Positions 1-7,341 of a stretch of 26,564 nucleotides of DNA are shown piece by piece. Below the pieces are notes generated by a model. The model did no database searches. It saw only the letters and a list, made by a program, of their open reading frames with translations, and was not told where the DNA came from. The DNA is from CAYSPO01 sp964432945 (GTDB lineage: Bacteria > Bacillota > Clostridia > Tissierellales > Peptoniphilaceae), in the NCBI GenBank assembly GCA_964432945.1, contig CAYSPO010000017.1, positions 1 to 26,564 of the forward strand, given 5' to 3'. The position numbers were made by a program, and so were the translations under genes. How positions within the stretch are numbered: position 1 is the first letter of the stretch; every line of letters begins with the position of its first letter.

Positions 1-17
1 TAGGAGGGTTATTAGAA

Positions 18-932
18 ATGAAGAAAATTAAACGAATATATTTAGCAGGCGGCTGCTTTTGGGGCGTAGAAGAATATTTTTCTAGAATTTCAGGAATAAT
101 ATCTTCAACTTCAGGTTATGCAAATGGTAAAACTGAACAAACAAGCTATAAAAGATTAAGAGAAACAGACCATGCAGAAACTGTTAGGATTGTCTATGAT
201 CCTAAGATTATAAGCTTAAATTATATTTTAGATTACTTTTTTAGAATAATTGACCCTGAATCTGTGAACAAGCAAGGAAATGATAGGGGTAGGCAGTATA
301 GGACAGGTGTTTATTATGTTGATGAAGAAGATTTATCTGTAATTGAAAGTTTTATGAAGGAAAAATCAAAGCAATATGATTTAGCAGTGGAAGTAGAAAA
401 ATTAAGGAATTTTGTTATTGCTGAAGATTATCACCTTGATTACTTAAAGAAAAATCCTTTTGGTTATTGTCATATTGACCTTTCGTTAACGCCAGATGAT
501 CATTTGAAAGATTTAGATTTGAAAGAACTCTTATCTGAACAAGAATACAAAATACTAAAAAACAATGGTACAGATAGAGCTTATTCGCATGAATACGATG
601 ACTTTTATAAGAAGGGAATATATTTAGATAAGATTTCTAGAAAGCCATTATTTATTTCCTCTAATAAATATAATGCAGGGTGTGGCTGGCCATCTTTTAC
701 AAGACCTATTAGCGAAGATTCAGTAAGTTATAAAACAGATAATTCTCTTGGGATGAAAAGAGTAGAAGTTAGATCTAAATATTCTGATTCTCATTTAGGT
801 CATGTATTTAACGATGGTCCAATGGCTACAGGTGGTAATAGATTTTGTATTAATGGTTCTGCTTTAGACTTTATTCCTTTGGAAGATTTTGATGAATATG
901 GTTTAGAAAAATATAAAAAATTTGTTGGTTAA
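18..932 (+). CDS. msrAB: Bifunctional peptide methionine sulfoxide reductase MsrA/MsrB
   Basis: Cytosolic repair enzyme that reduces both methionine-S-sulfoxide (MsrA) and methionine-R-sulfoxide (MsrB) in proteins. The 304-residue chain is a natural MsrA-MsrB fusion. The MsrA domain covers about residues 1-155, with the GGCFWG motif and catalytic Cys13. The MsrB domain covers about 165-304, with GCGWPSF, SHLGHVFNDGP and RFCINGSAL; the catalytic Cys is residue 277. The CxxC zinc pairs of zinc-type MsrB are absent (KISRKPLF and RSKYSDSHLGH stand in their places), so this is the zinc-free subtype. The ATG at 18 follows an AGGAGGG ribosome site at about 3-9. It is the first gene of a compact run with nadD. 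Both catalytic sites use Cys, not Sec, although the genome encodes Sec insertion. Confidence 0.95.
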   Translation: MKKIKRIYLAGGCFWGVEEYFSRISGIISSTSGYANGKTEQTSYKRLRETDHAETVRIVYDPKIISLNYILDYFFRIIDPESVNKQGNDRGRQYRTGVYYVDEEDLSVIESFMKEKSKQYDLAVEVEKLRNFVIAEDYHLDYLKKNPFGYCHIDLSLTPDDHLKDLDLKELLSEQEYKILKNNGTDRAYSHEYDDFYKKGIYLDKISRKPLFISSNKYNAGCGWPSFTRPISEDSVSYKTDNSLGMKRVEVRSKYSDSHLGHVFNDGPMATGGNRFCINGSALDFIPLEDFDEYGLEKYKKFVG

Positions 933-936
933 CTAT

Positions 937-1515
937 ATGAGAATAGGTATATTTGGTGGTACATTTGATCCAATTCATCATGGACATTTGATTATGGCAA
1001 GTTATGCTTATGAAAAAATGAAGCTAGATAAAGTTTACTTTATGCCAGCAGGTAATCAACCTCTAAAAGAAGGGGAGTCCCCTTTTTATCAAAGGTTAGA
1101 AATGATAAAATTATCTATAGAAAATGATAGCAGAATGAGTTATACAGATATTGAGAATAGTTCGGAGCCTTCTTACACTTATAATACAATTCTGAAGTTA
1201 AAAGGTATTTATGATGATGAATTATTCTTTATTATGGGGGCTGATTCTTTTGAATCTATCGAAAGATGGTATAAATATAAAGATCTTCTTAAAGAAGTTA
1301 AAATTATAGTTGTTGATAGACTAGGAACTTCCAACCTTTATTACTTACAAGATAAGTATAAAGATATAGCGAAGGAGATAAATATTTTAAAATGCCCTAT
1401 AATAGAAATATCTTCTACCGAAATTAGAAACAAAGTAAAAAAAGGACATGATATTAGATATTTTGTTCCTGAAAGGATAAAAGAATACATTGATTATGAA
1501 AATCTCTATAAGTGA
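937..1515 (+). CDS. nadD: Nicotinate-nucleotide adenylyltransferase
   Basis: Converts nicotinate mononucleotide and ATP to deamido-NAD, a late step of NAD synthesis in the cytosol. The protein opens with MRIGIFGGTFDPIHHGHL, the nucleotidyltransferase signature with the (H/T)xGH ATP-binding site at residues 14-17, and ends with the family ISSTEIR motif. Its 192 residues fit the family. An in-frame TTG lies upstream at 922, but the ATG at 937 places the conserved first strand right at the N-terminus and is preferred. It lies 4 bases after the msrAB stop with no clear ribosome site, so translation is probably coupled. It overlaps yqeK by about 20 bases; nadD-yqeK-rsfS is a standard Firmicute order. 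Confidence 0.95.
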   Translation: MRIGIFGGTFDPIHHGHLIMASYAYEKMKLDKVYFMPAGNQPLKEGESPFYQRLEMIKLSIENDSRMSYTDIENSSEPSYTYNTILKLKGIYDDELFFIMGADSFESIERWYKYKDLLKEVKIIVVDRLGTSNLYYLQDKYKDIAKEINILKCPIIEISSTEIRNKVKKGHDIRYFVPERIKEYIDYENLYK

Positions 1516-2074
1516 TACAGAAAAATATTTGAAAGATGTTCTTCCTGAAAATAGGTATGAACATACTTTGAGAGTTGGATTATTAGCTAAAGATCTAGCT
1601 AAGCAGTATAATATAGACACTGAAAAGGCATACTTAACTGGAATTTTACATGATGTAGCTAAAAAAAGAGAAGATGAGCTTCTAAAAAAATATGATATAA
1701 GCTCATTTATCCCTGATGAAGACTTAGATAAGTATTTTCCAATTCTTCATTCTGCTCTAGGAGCAATGGAAGCTAAAGAAATTTTTGAAATACACGATCA
1801 AGAAATACTAGATGCTATATGTTATCATACAACTGGTAGACCTGGTATGGGAACTTTAGAAAAAATCGTTTATATAGCTGATTCCTGCGAACCTAATAGA
1901 AAAGGTAATTTTGTTAATGAGATAAGAAAGATAGCCTTTGAAAATTTAAATTTAGCAGTACTTAAGCTTATGGATTTTAGTTTGGAAATTTGTATAGAAA
2001 GAAATAGGGTAATTCACCCATTAACTGTTGAAGCTAGAAATTACTATTTACAAAAAGGGGTAGATTTTGAATAA
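1496..2074 (+). CDS. yqeK: HD-domain hydrolase, YqeK family
   Basis: HD-superfamily metal-dependent phosphohydrolase. YqeK proteins of Firmicutes are known as symmetrical Ap4A hydrolases, splitting diadenosine tetraphosphate to ADP. With the start at 1496 the metal ligands are visible: His23 in YEHTLRV, His52-Asp53 in LHDVAKK, His85 in ILHSALG, His111 in CYHTTGRPG and Asp129 in YIADSCEPNR. The 192-residue length fits. A TTG at 1490 is the alternative start and sits better behind the AAAGGA at 1473-1477; the ATG at 1496 is also plausible. Both overlap the end of nadD, implying coupled translation. The gene overlaps rsfS by 8 bases. Confidence 0.9.
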   Translation: MKISISDTEKYLKDVLPENRYEHTLRVGLLAKDLAKQYNIDTEKAYLTGILHDVAKKREDELLKKYDISSFIPDEDLDKYFPILHSALGAMEAKEIFEIHDQEILDAICYHTTGRPGMGTLEKIVYIADSCEPNRKGNFVNEIRKIAFENLNLAVLKLMDFSLEICIERNRVIHPLTVEARNYYLQKGVDFE

Positions 2075-2375
2075 ACTTGATATTATAATAGAAGCATGTG
2101 AAGATGTGAAAGCACACGATATTACAAATATTTCGTTAGAAGGTAAGACAGATATAGCTGATAATTTTATAATTGCATCAGCTAATACTGTCAATCAAAC
2201 AAAAGCTATAGCTAGACGAGTAGAAGAGAAAATGGCTGAGGCTGGATTTACAGATAATCAAAGAGAAGGCTTTAGTGAAGGTTCTTGGATAGTTTTAGAC
2301 TACAATGATATTGTTGTTCACATATTTACAAATGAGCAAAGAGAATACTATAATCTAGAAAGATTATGGAATTAA
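2067..2375 (+). CDS. rsfS: Ribosomal silencing factor RsfS
   Basis: Small (102 residues) cytosolic protein of the RsfS/YbeB/DUF143 family. It binds ribosomal protein uL14 on the 50S subunit and blocks subunit joining during starvation. Family hallmarks are the early DITNISLEGKTDIADNFIIASA segment region (residues about 18-39), a helix with ARRVEEKM, and the C-terminal GSWIVLDYNDIVVHIF block. Translation starts at a TTG at 2067 behind GGGG at 2056-2059, inside the last codons of yqeK. This is the conserved nadD-yqeK-rsfS arrangement. Confidence 0.95.
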   Translation: MNKLDIIIEACEDVKAHDITNISLEGKTDIADNFIIASANTVNQTKAIARRVEEKMAEAGFTDNQREGFSEGSWIVLDYNDIVVHIFTNEQREYYNLERLWN

Positions 2376-2387
2376 GGAGGATTATTT

Positions 2388-2765
2388 TTGGAATTATTAA
2401 AAACTGAAAAAGCACCAGAAGCAATAGGACCATATTCTCAAGGAACAAAAGCAAATGGCTTTGTTTATGTTTCAGGTCAACTTCCAATTGATATGGAAAC
2501 ATCAGAATTAGTAACAGATGATGTAAGAAAGGCCGCTAGAGCATCTCTAACAAATGTTTTAGAAATAATTAAATCTGCTGGTGGTAAGTTAGAAGATATA
2601 TTAAAAGTAAATGTATATGTAACAGATATTAGTGATTTTGATGAAATCAATAAAGAATATGCTGAATTTTTCCAAGATCATAAACCAGCAAGAGCCTTAG
2701 TTGAAGTATGTAAGTTACCTAAAAATGCTGTTATTGAAATAGAAGCAGTAGCTTACGTTGGATAA
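2388..2765 (+). CDS. ridA: RidA family enamine/imine deaminase
   Basis: RidA (YjgF/YER057c/UK114) proteins hydrolyse reactive enamine/imine intermediates released by PLP enzymes such as threonine dehydratase, and so protect those enzymes. The 125-residue chain has the family features: APEAIGPYSQG near the N-terminus, VYVSGQLP, the KVNVYVTDISDF strand-turn, and PARALVEVCKLPKNAVIEIEAVA, which carries the Arg and Glu of the active site. It starts at a TTG at 2388, 7 bases after an ideal AAGGAGG. It is the last gene of the msrAB operon and is followed at once by a terminator. Confidence 0.93.
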   Translation: MELLKTEKAPEAIGPYSQGTKANGFVYVSGQLPIDMETSELVTDDVRKAARASLTNVLEIIKSAGGKLEDILKVNVYVTDISDFDEINKEYAEFFQDHKPARALVEVCKLPKNAVIEIEAVAYVG

Positions 2766-2775
2766 AATTTTATAT

Positions 2776-2809
2776 AAATGACCTAGTAATTTATACATAG
2801 GTCATTTTT
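2776..2809 (+). terminator. Rho-independent terminator after ridA
   Basis: The arms AAATGACCTA (2776-2785) and TAGGTCATTT (2798-2807) form a 10-bp stem with a 12-base loop and run into a T tract. It ends the msrAB-ridA operon. Confidence 0.85.
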
Positions 2810-2856
2810 AATTTGTCATTTATAATTATAATATGTATTTATGGATTAACAAAAGT

Positions 2857-2886
2857 AAAAAAAAAGAGAAGCTAAGCTTCTCTTTT
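2857..2886 (-). terminator. Rho-independent terminator of the DUF975-type gene
   Basis: AAAAGAGAAGC (2862-2872) pairs with GCTTCTCTTTT (2876-2886) around a 3-base loop. An A run on the + strand (2857-2865) becomes a U tract on the minus transcript, directly downstream of the minus-strand stop at 2889. It could also act weakly on the + strand as backup for ridA. Confidence 0.85.
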
Positions 2887-2888
2887 AC

Positions 2889-4052
2889 TTATAAGTCTTC
2901 GTTATTATCTCCAAATAGTTTGTCTTCTTCACCTAATAAAATCATATCTTCCATAAATTCAGTATCGGTATATTCGTTTTCAGAATCATTATTTACATCG
3001 TCTTCAAAATCATCATTAGTTGATACATAATAATCATCGTCTGATGAATTAAATTCATCATCTTGCTTTTGAATAATTTCTTCTACTATGTCATTTTCAG
3101 AAACTTTGTATCCATATTCGCTATTATAATCCATATCTTTTGTATCATTGTAGTCTGTAGAATTATAATCATCTTCCGTATTTACTGTGTTATTTTCACC
3201 TTCTACATATACTCCGCCCTTATCAACAGTTACATCTTCAAAGTTAATAAAGTCTTCTTCGTAATCATCATACTCAACAATAGGATTTAATATTCTTCTA
3301 TAGTATTCAGCTTTAAGGGCTTTTATTTTAATATCAGCCCAGAAGCTAGCAACTACACCAGCTAGTATTCCAATTGTAAATAATAAAATTCCTATTCCAT
3401 AGCTTTCCTGAGATAAAAACCCAGCTAATAATATTATAGAAGCAGCGAATAAAGCAATAGGTACTAAGTAAATTGGCAAAGCTGCTTTGAAAAAGTTGAA
3501 TTTATGACCTTTCATCATATCTTTTGCCTTTTTAAGAATATCCATTACATTATCATCAGGATCATCTTTTAATAAGTAAGGTACAGGTAGTAGCATATAA
3601 CTAAATATAATACCAGGGATTAATAAAATCATACCTATTGATATGATTAATTGTGTTGCTACTATAGTTAATATATTTTTACCTACATTTTTATTGAAAC
3701 CTGCTATTAAATGTTCAAGTTGTAGGCTTCTTCCATCAACTACATCTAAAAATCCAAAGTCTATACCTAGATTAAATATAGAAATTACTACACTTACTAT
3801 TATAGATGCGATAGAACTTGTTCTAATGTTAGTTTGTGCGGTACTGACAATATAGGATATCATAGCATCAGAATCACCTGTCATTGGTGGAGCTATTGTT
3901 GTCGTTGCTGGGGTAAAAACTGTGAAAAGTTGTGATAGTAATCCACTTAATACACCAACTAAAATAGTTAATAGTATTGCAGTTCCCCAATTGCCAGCCA
4001 TATCTTTTTTTGTTAGGCTTCTTAGTTCTTTATTAGTATAATTTTTATACAT
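2889..4052 (-). CDS. DUF975-type integral membrane protein with acidic C-terminal tail
   Basis: Uncharacterised integral membrane protein. The N-terminus, with KELRSLTKKDMAGNWGTAILLTIL, has the pattern of DUF975 proteins (a LK..L.GNWG.A motif leading into the first membrane helix). About five hydrophobic helices fill residues 22-235, with the short cytosolic-looking stretch LLKDDPDDNVMDILKKAKDMMKG in between. From about residue 255 to the end (387) the chain is hydrophilic, rich in Asp, Glu, Asn and Tyr, with repeated DYN units and almost no basic residues; this tail is not a usual part of the family. The ATG at 4052 follows AAGGAGG on the minus strand. It is a single-gene unit with its own promoter and terminator. 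The function is unknown; the family call is from pattern only. Confidence 0.75.
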   Translation of the reverse strand: MYKNYTNKELRSLTKKDMAGNWGTAILLTILVGVLSGLLSQLFTVFTPATTTIAPPMTGDSDAMISYIVSTAQTNIRTSSIASIIVSVVISIFNLGIDFGFLDVVDGRSLQLEHLIAGFNKNVGKNILTIVATQLIISIGMILLIPGIIFSYMLLPVPYLLKDDPDDNVMDILKKAKDMMKGHKFNFFKAALPIYLVPIALFAASIILLAGFLSQESYGIGILLFTIGILAGVVASFWADIKIKALKAEYYRRILNPIVEYDDYEEDFINFEDVTVDKGGVYVEGENNTVNTEDDYNSTDYNDTKDMDYNSEYGYKVSENDIVEEIIQKQDDEFNSSDDDYYVSTNDDFEDDVNNDSENEYTDTEFMEDMILLGEEDKLFGDNNEDL

Positions 4053-4081
4053 AATGCCTCCTTATGTTCTTTTATAATTTT

Positions 4082-4111
4082 ATTATAACATGGTAACTCT
4101 ATATATTGTAA
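4082..4111 (-). promoter_or_regulatory. Probable promoter of the DUF975-type gene
   Basis: On the minus strand TGTTATAAT (4090-4082) is a perfect extended -10 element. An 18-base spacer leads to a weak -35, TTACAA (4111-4106). It lies about 30 bases before the start codon. Confidence 0.55.
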
Positions 4112-4172
4112 AAATTTACCCAATATATATAATTTGTAACAATAGCAGAAGAAAATATTTACAAATGTTAAA

Positions 4173-4198
4173 TAGTTATTATGTTAATGAAATAACTA
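4173..4198. repeat. Inverted repeat upstream of comEA, third copy nearby
   Basis: TAGTTATT (4173-4180) and AATAACTA (4191-4198) are perfect 8-bp inverted arms around a 10-base spacer. The arm sequence recurs at 4278-4285 within AAATAACTAA, the same 10-mer as at 4190-4199. This lies in the 251-base gap between the divergent DUF975-type gene and comEA. No ORF or RNA was recognised in the gap. The repeat may be an operator, but the AT-rich background weakens the case. Confidence 0.4.
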
Positions 4199-4266
4199 AC
4201 TGTGCTTATAATAAATAATCTTTTAAATATTACAAATTTGCAAAACATTCCATTTTTCGGTAAAAT

Positions 4267-4272
4267 TATAAT
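4267..4272 (+). promoter_or_regulatory. Candidate -10 element for comEA-sel transcription
   Basis: A TATAAT hexamer lies 37 bases before the comEA start, but no good -35 stands 16-18 bases upstream. A second TATAAT at 4207-4212 has a poor -35 (TTAATG). One of the two probably drives comEA and the genes behind it. Confidence 0.35.
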
Positions 4273-4303
4273 AAGAAAATAACTAATATAGTTTGGAGGG
4301 CAT

Positions 4304-4900
4304 ATGTTTGAAAAACATAAAGATAAACTTATATTACTTGGAATTATTCTATTTATTGCTGGATTAACTATTAAATCTTACAGGCCCTCTACTGCTATAA
4401 GTAAAAACTCTTTATTTAATGAAGAAGCCTTCGAAAGTGAAACTTCGGAAATTATATCCAACGAAAATATTTTTGTTCATATTGTAGGCGAAGTAAAAAA
4501 TCCTAATCTCTATGAACTTAAAGCAGATTCAAGGCTGAAAGATTTAATAGATATGGCTGGTGGATTTACGGATTTAGCAGATCAAGAAAGTATTAATCTA
4601 GCTTTAAAGCTAGAAGATGAAATGATGGTAAGAGTTCCTTCTATCAACGATAATAACGAAGATTATAATAGTCAAATATTGGGTATTAGTGGAGCAGAGC
4701 CAGAAGAAGAAAAAATAAATATAAATGATGCATCTTTAGATGACTTACAGAAATTACCTAATATTGGTCCTAAGACTGCAGAAAAGATAATTCAGTTTAG
4801 AGAAGAAGAAAACTTCGAAACAATCGAAGACATTATGAATGTCAATGGAATCGGTGAAAAAACTTTTGAAGAAATTAAAGAAATGATAAGGGTGAATTAA
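4304..4900 (+). CDS. comEA: Competence protein ComEA, membrane-anchored DNA receptor
   Basis: Binds double-stranded DNA outside the membrane and hands it to the ComEC channel during transformation. A single membrane anchor lies at about residues 9-24. A short linker is followed by an SLBB-type domain at about 55-117 (VHIVGEVKNPNLYELKADSR through MAGGF), another linker, then the C-terminal helix-hairpin-helix DNA-binding pair at about 138-198 (INDASLDDLQKLPNIGPKTAEKI and VNGIGEKTFEEI). The 198-residue length is typical. The ATG at 4304 has GGAGGG 5 bases upstream. Its stop (4898-4900) directly abuts the selD ATG, so it is very likely cotranscribed with the selenocysteine genes. comEC, its usual neighbour, is about 10.5 kb away. 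Confidence 0.93.
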   Translation: MFEKHKDKLILLGIILFIAGLTIKSYRPSTAISKNSLFNEEAFESETSEIISNENIFVHIVGEVKNPNLYELKADSRLKDLIDMAGGFTDLADQESINLALKLEDEMMVRVPSINDNNEDYNSQILGISGAEPEEEKININDASLDDLQKLPNIGPKTAEKIIQFREEENFETIEDIMNVNGIGEKTFEEIKEMIRVN

Positions 4901-5941
4901 ATGAGTGAAAGAGTTAGATTAACACAACATGCAAAAACATCTGGTTGAGCTGCTAAGGTAGGCCCTGAGGTTTTGTCAGAGGCATTAGCAACATTACCAG
5001 TAAGTAAAGATCCAAGGTTATTAGTAGGAATAGAAAGTTCTGATGATGCCGCAGTTTATCAATTAAGAGATGATTTGGCTATTGTAACAACATTAGATTT
5101 CTTTACTCCTATTGTAGATGATCCGTATACATTTGGTTTAGTTGCAGCAGCCAATTCACTTTCTGATATCTATGCGATGGGTACAGAACCAGAAATTGCT
5201 ATGAATATTGTATGTTTTCCAAATTGTTTAGAACCATCTGTTCTTCATCAAATACTCAAAGGTGGAGCAGATAAATGTGCAGAAGCAGGGTGTTTAGTTG
5301 TTGGTGGACATACTGTGCAAGATGATGAACCTAAGTTTGGCCTGAGTGTTACTGCTAGTATTCACCCAGATAAGATTTTGAAAAACTCTGAAGCGAAGCC
5401 AGGAGATGTTTTGGTATTAACTAAACCTCTCGGAGTTGGTATAATTAACACAGCTTTAAAAGGTGGTTTGATAGGAGAGTTTGATGATATCTATCTTGGT
5501 GCAGTAGAGTCAATGATGACCTTAAATATGTATGGTAAAAGAGCTATGGATAATCTAAAAGTAAATGCTTGTACAGATATTACAGGATTTGGACTAATCG
5601 GTCATATTTATGAAATGGCTGAGGGTGCAAATGTTACGATTGAGATTAATTCCTCTGATATCCCTGTATTAAAAGGGGCAAAAGAATTTGCAGAGATGGG
5701 ACTTGTCCCAGAAGGCTCTTATGATAATAGGGCTTATGTTGGTGATAATGCAAGATTTGATATTGATGATCCAGTTGTAGAAGACATTCTATATGATCCA
5801 GAAACTTCTGGAGGTCTTTTAATAAGTTTACCTGAAGATCAAGCAGAACTATTACTTGAGAACTTAAAAGATTCTAAACTACCTTATGGTATAGTAGGTA
5901 GGGTTGTAGAAAAACAAGATAAATATATTATCGTAAAATAG
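4901..5941 (+). CDS. selD: Selenide, water dikinase SelD (a selenoprotein; UGA codon 16 = Sec)
   Basis: Makes selenophosphate, the selenium donor for Sec-tRNA synthesis, from selenide and ATP. The true reading frame opens at the ATG at 4901, immediately after comEA, behind AAGGGTGA. It reads MSERVRLTQHAKTSG, then UGA (4946-4948), then AAKVGPEVL. This places Sec exactly where other SelD proteins have the catalytic Cys or Sec of the SG(C/U)AAK motif, followed by the essential Lys19. Downstream are the AIRS-type ATP-binding features DDAAVY, TTLDFFTPIVDDPYTFG, VVGGHTV and TDITGFGLIGH. Total length is 346 residues, as expected. A caller that treats UGA as stop would report only a 322-residue fragment starting at 4973. 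It is first of the sel genes and is followed 10 bases later by selA. Confidence 0.95.
4952..4989 (+). promoter_or_regulatory. Bacterial SECIS hairpin in selD mRNA
   Basis: Within the coding sequence just after the UGA, GCC-CTGA (4962-4968) pairs with TCAG-A-GGC (4976-4983, one bulged A). The apical loop GGTTTTG (4969-4975) starts with the G residues expected for SelB recognition. Outer arms GCTAA (4952-4956) and TTAGC (4985-4989) extend it. The loop begins 20 bases after the UGA, within the usual distance for bacterial SECIS elements. Confidence 0.8.
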
Positions 5942-5951
5942 AGGTGTATAA

Positions 5952-7337
5952 ATGAGTTCACTATACAGAATTCTCCCTAAGGTTGATCAAATCTTAGAGG
6001 AGACTTACATAGAAAAATTAATTGATGAGAATACTAGAAGTCTAGTTGTAGATGCTATTAGAGTTTCCCTTGATGAATTAAGAGATTTGATTGCAAATGG
6101 TATTGATGAAGAAGGTTTAAAAGGGGAAATTGATTTAATGCAAGAGCGAATTTCCAATGCTTTAGAGAGAAGAAACCAGCATAATTTAGTTAAAGTAATA
6201 AATGCAAGTGGTGTAGTTTTGCACACTAACTTAGGAAGAGCGCCTTTAACAAAAGAAATTATGGAAAATATTACTAAAGTTGCTTGTGGATATTCAAACC
6301 TTGAATATGACCTAGAAGCTGGAGAAAGAGGGGAAAGATATTCTCACATTGAAAAGCTAATTGCTGAAATAACTGGTGCAGAATCTGCTATGTTAGTTAA
6401 TAATAATGCATCTGCAGTTATGCTTATTCTTTCTACATTAGCAGAAGGTCATGAAGTAATCACTAGTAGGGGCGAATTAATAGAAATCGGTGGTGCTTTT
6501 AGGATTCCAGATGTATGCAATCATTCGGGAGCAAGGCTTATTGAGGTTGGTACAACTAATAAAACTCACTTGGTTGATTATGAAAATGCTATAACAGAAG
6601 ATACAGCAGCAATACTAAAAGTTCATACAAGTAATTATAGGATACTAGGATTTACTGAAGATGTTCCTGCTTCAGAAATGTTACATCTAAAAAAAGAACA
6701 TGATATATATATAATTGAAGATCTTGGTTCAGGAGTTTTAATTGATTTATCTAAGTATGGAATGGAATATGAACCAACAGTTCAGGACTCAATAAAAAAT
6801 GGTGTAGATGTTGTTAGCTTTAGTGGAGATAAGCTTTTAGGTGGACCTCAAGCCGGTATTATAGTAGGTAAGAAATCTATAATAGATAAATTAAAGAAAA
6901 ATCATATGACTAGAGCTTTAAGAGTAGATAAATTTACTATTTCAGCTTTAGAAACAGTCTTAAGATATTATCAAGATGAAGAACTTGCAATCGAAAAAAT
7001 ACCAGTTCTCAATATGCTTACAGCACAAGCTAATGAGCTTGAGAAAAAGGCAAATGATTTATATGATATCCTTAAGGATATAGAAGGTTTAGATATATCT
7101 ATTGTGAAAACTGAATCAGAAGTAGGAGGAGGAAGCCTCCCTCTTGAAAAGCTTCCATCTTATGGAGTTTCTATATCAAGTGATGAGTTAAATGAAGGCA
7201 AAATCGAAGAAAAGCTTAGAGCATGGGATATCCCAATTATCGCCAGGGTATACAATGAAAGTGTAGTATTAGATGTGAGAACTATTTTCGAAGAAGAATT
7301 TTCAGAAATTAGAAAAGCCCTAGTAAATATGAGGTGA
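5952..7337 (+). CDS. selA: L-seryl-tRNA(Sec) selenium transferase SelA
   Basis: PLP-dependent enzyme that converts Ser-tRNA-Sec to Sec-tRNA-Sec using selenophosphate from SelD. The 461-residue chain has an N-terminal tRNA-binding region (about 1-75) and a fold-type I catalytic core. Seen are KVINASGVVLHTNLGRAPL (81-99), RGELIEIGGAFRIP (173-186), the EDLGSG Asp-containing motif (256-261), and FSGDKLLGGPQAG with the PLP lysine at Lys294. The ATG at 5952 follows GAGGTG overlapping the selD stop. selB begins 5 bases after this gene, so it is a tight operon. Confidence 0.97.
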   Translation: MSSLYRILPKVDQILEETYIEKLIDENTRSLVVDAIRVSLDELRDLIANGIDEEGLKGEIDLMQERISNALERRNQHNLVKVINASGVVLHTNLGRAPLTKEIMENITKVACGYSNLEYDLEAGERGERYSHIEKLIAEITGAESAMLVNNNASAVMLILSTLAEGHEVITSRGELIEIGGAFRIPDVCNHSGARLIEVGTTNKTHLVDYENAITEDTAAILKVHTSNYRILGFTEDVPASEMLHLKKEHDIYIIEDLGSGVLIDLSKYGMEYEPTVQDSIKNGVDVVSFSGDKLLGGPQAGIIVGKKSIIDKLKKNHMTRALRVDKFTISALETVLRYYQDEELAIEKIPVLNMLTAQANELEKKANDLYDILKDIEGLDISIVKTESEVGGGSLPLEKLPSYGVSISSDELNEGKIEEKLRAWDIPIIARVYNESVVLDVRTIFEEEFSEIRKALVNMR

Positions 7338-7341
7338 TTTG

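Noticed and set aside
2833..3290. Two small + strand frames opposite the DUF975-type gene
   Set aside because: They are Ser- or Ile/Phe-rich mirror images of the acidic tail codons and of a terminator region, with no start signals.
4973..5941. SelD starting at 4973 as a 322-residue protein
   Set aside because: This start lacks a ribosome site and drops the catalytic residue and Lys19; the frame continues upstream through a Sec UGA to a proper ATG at 4901.
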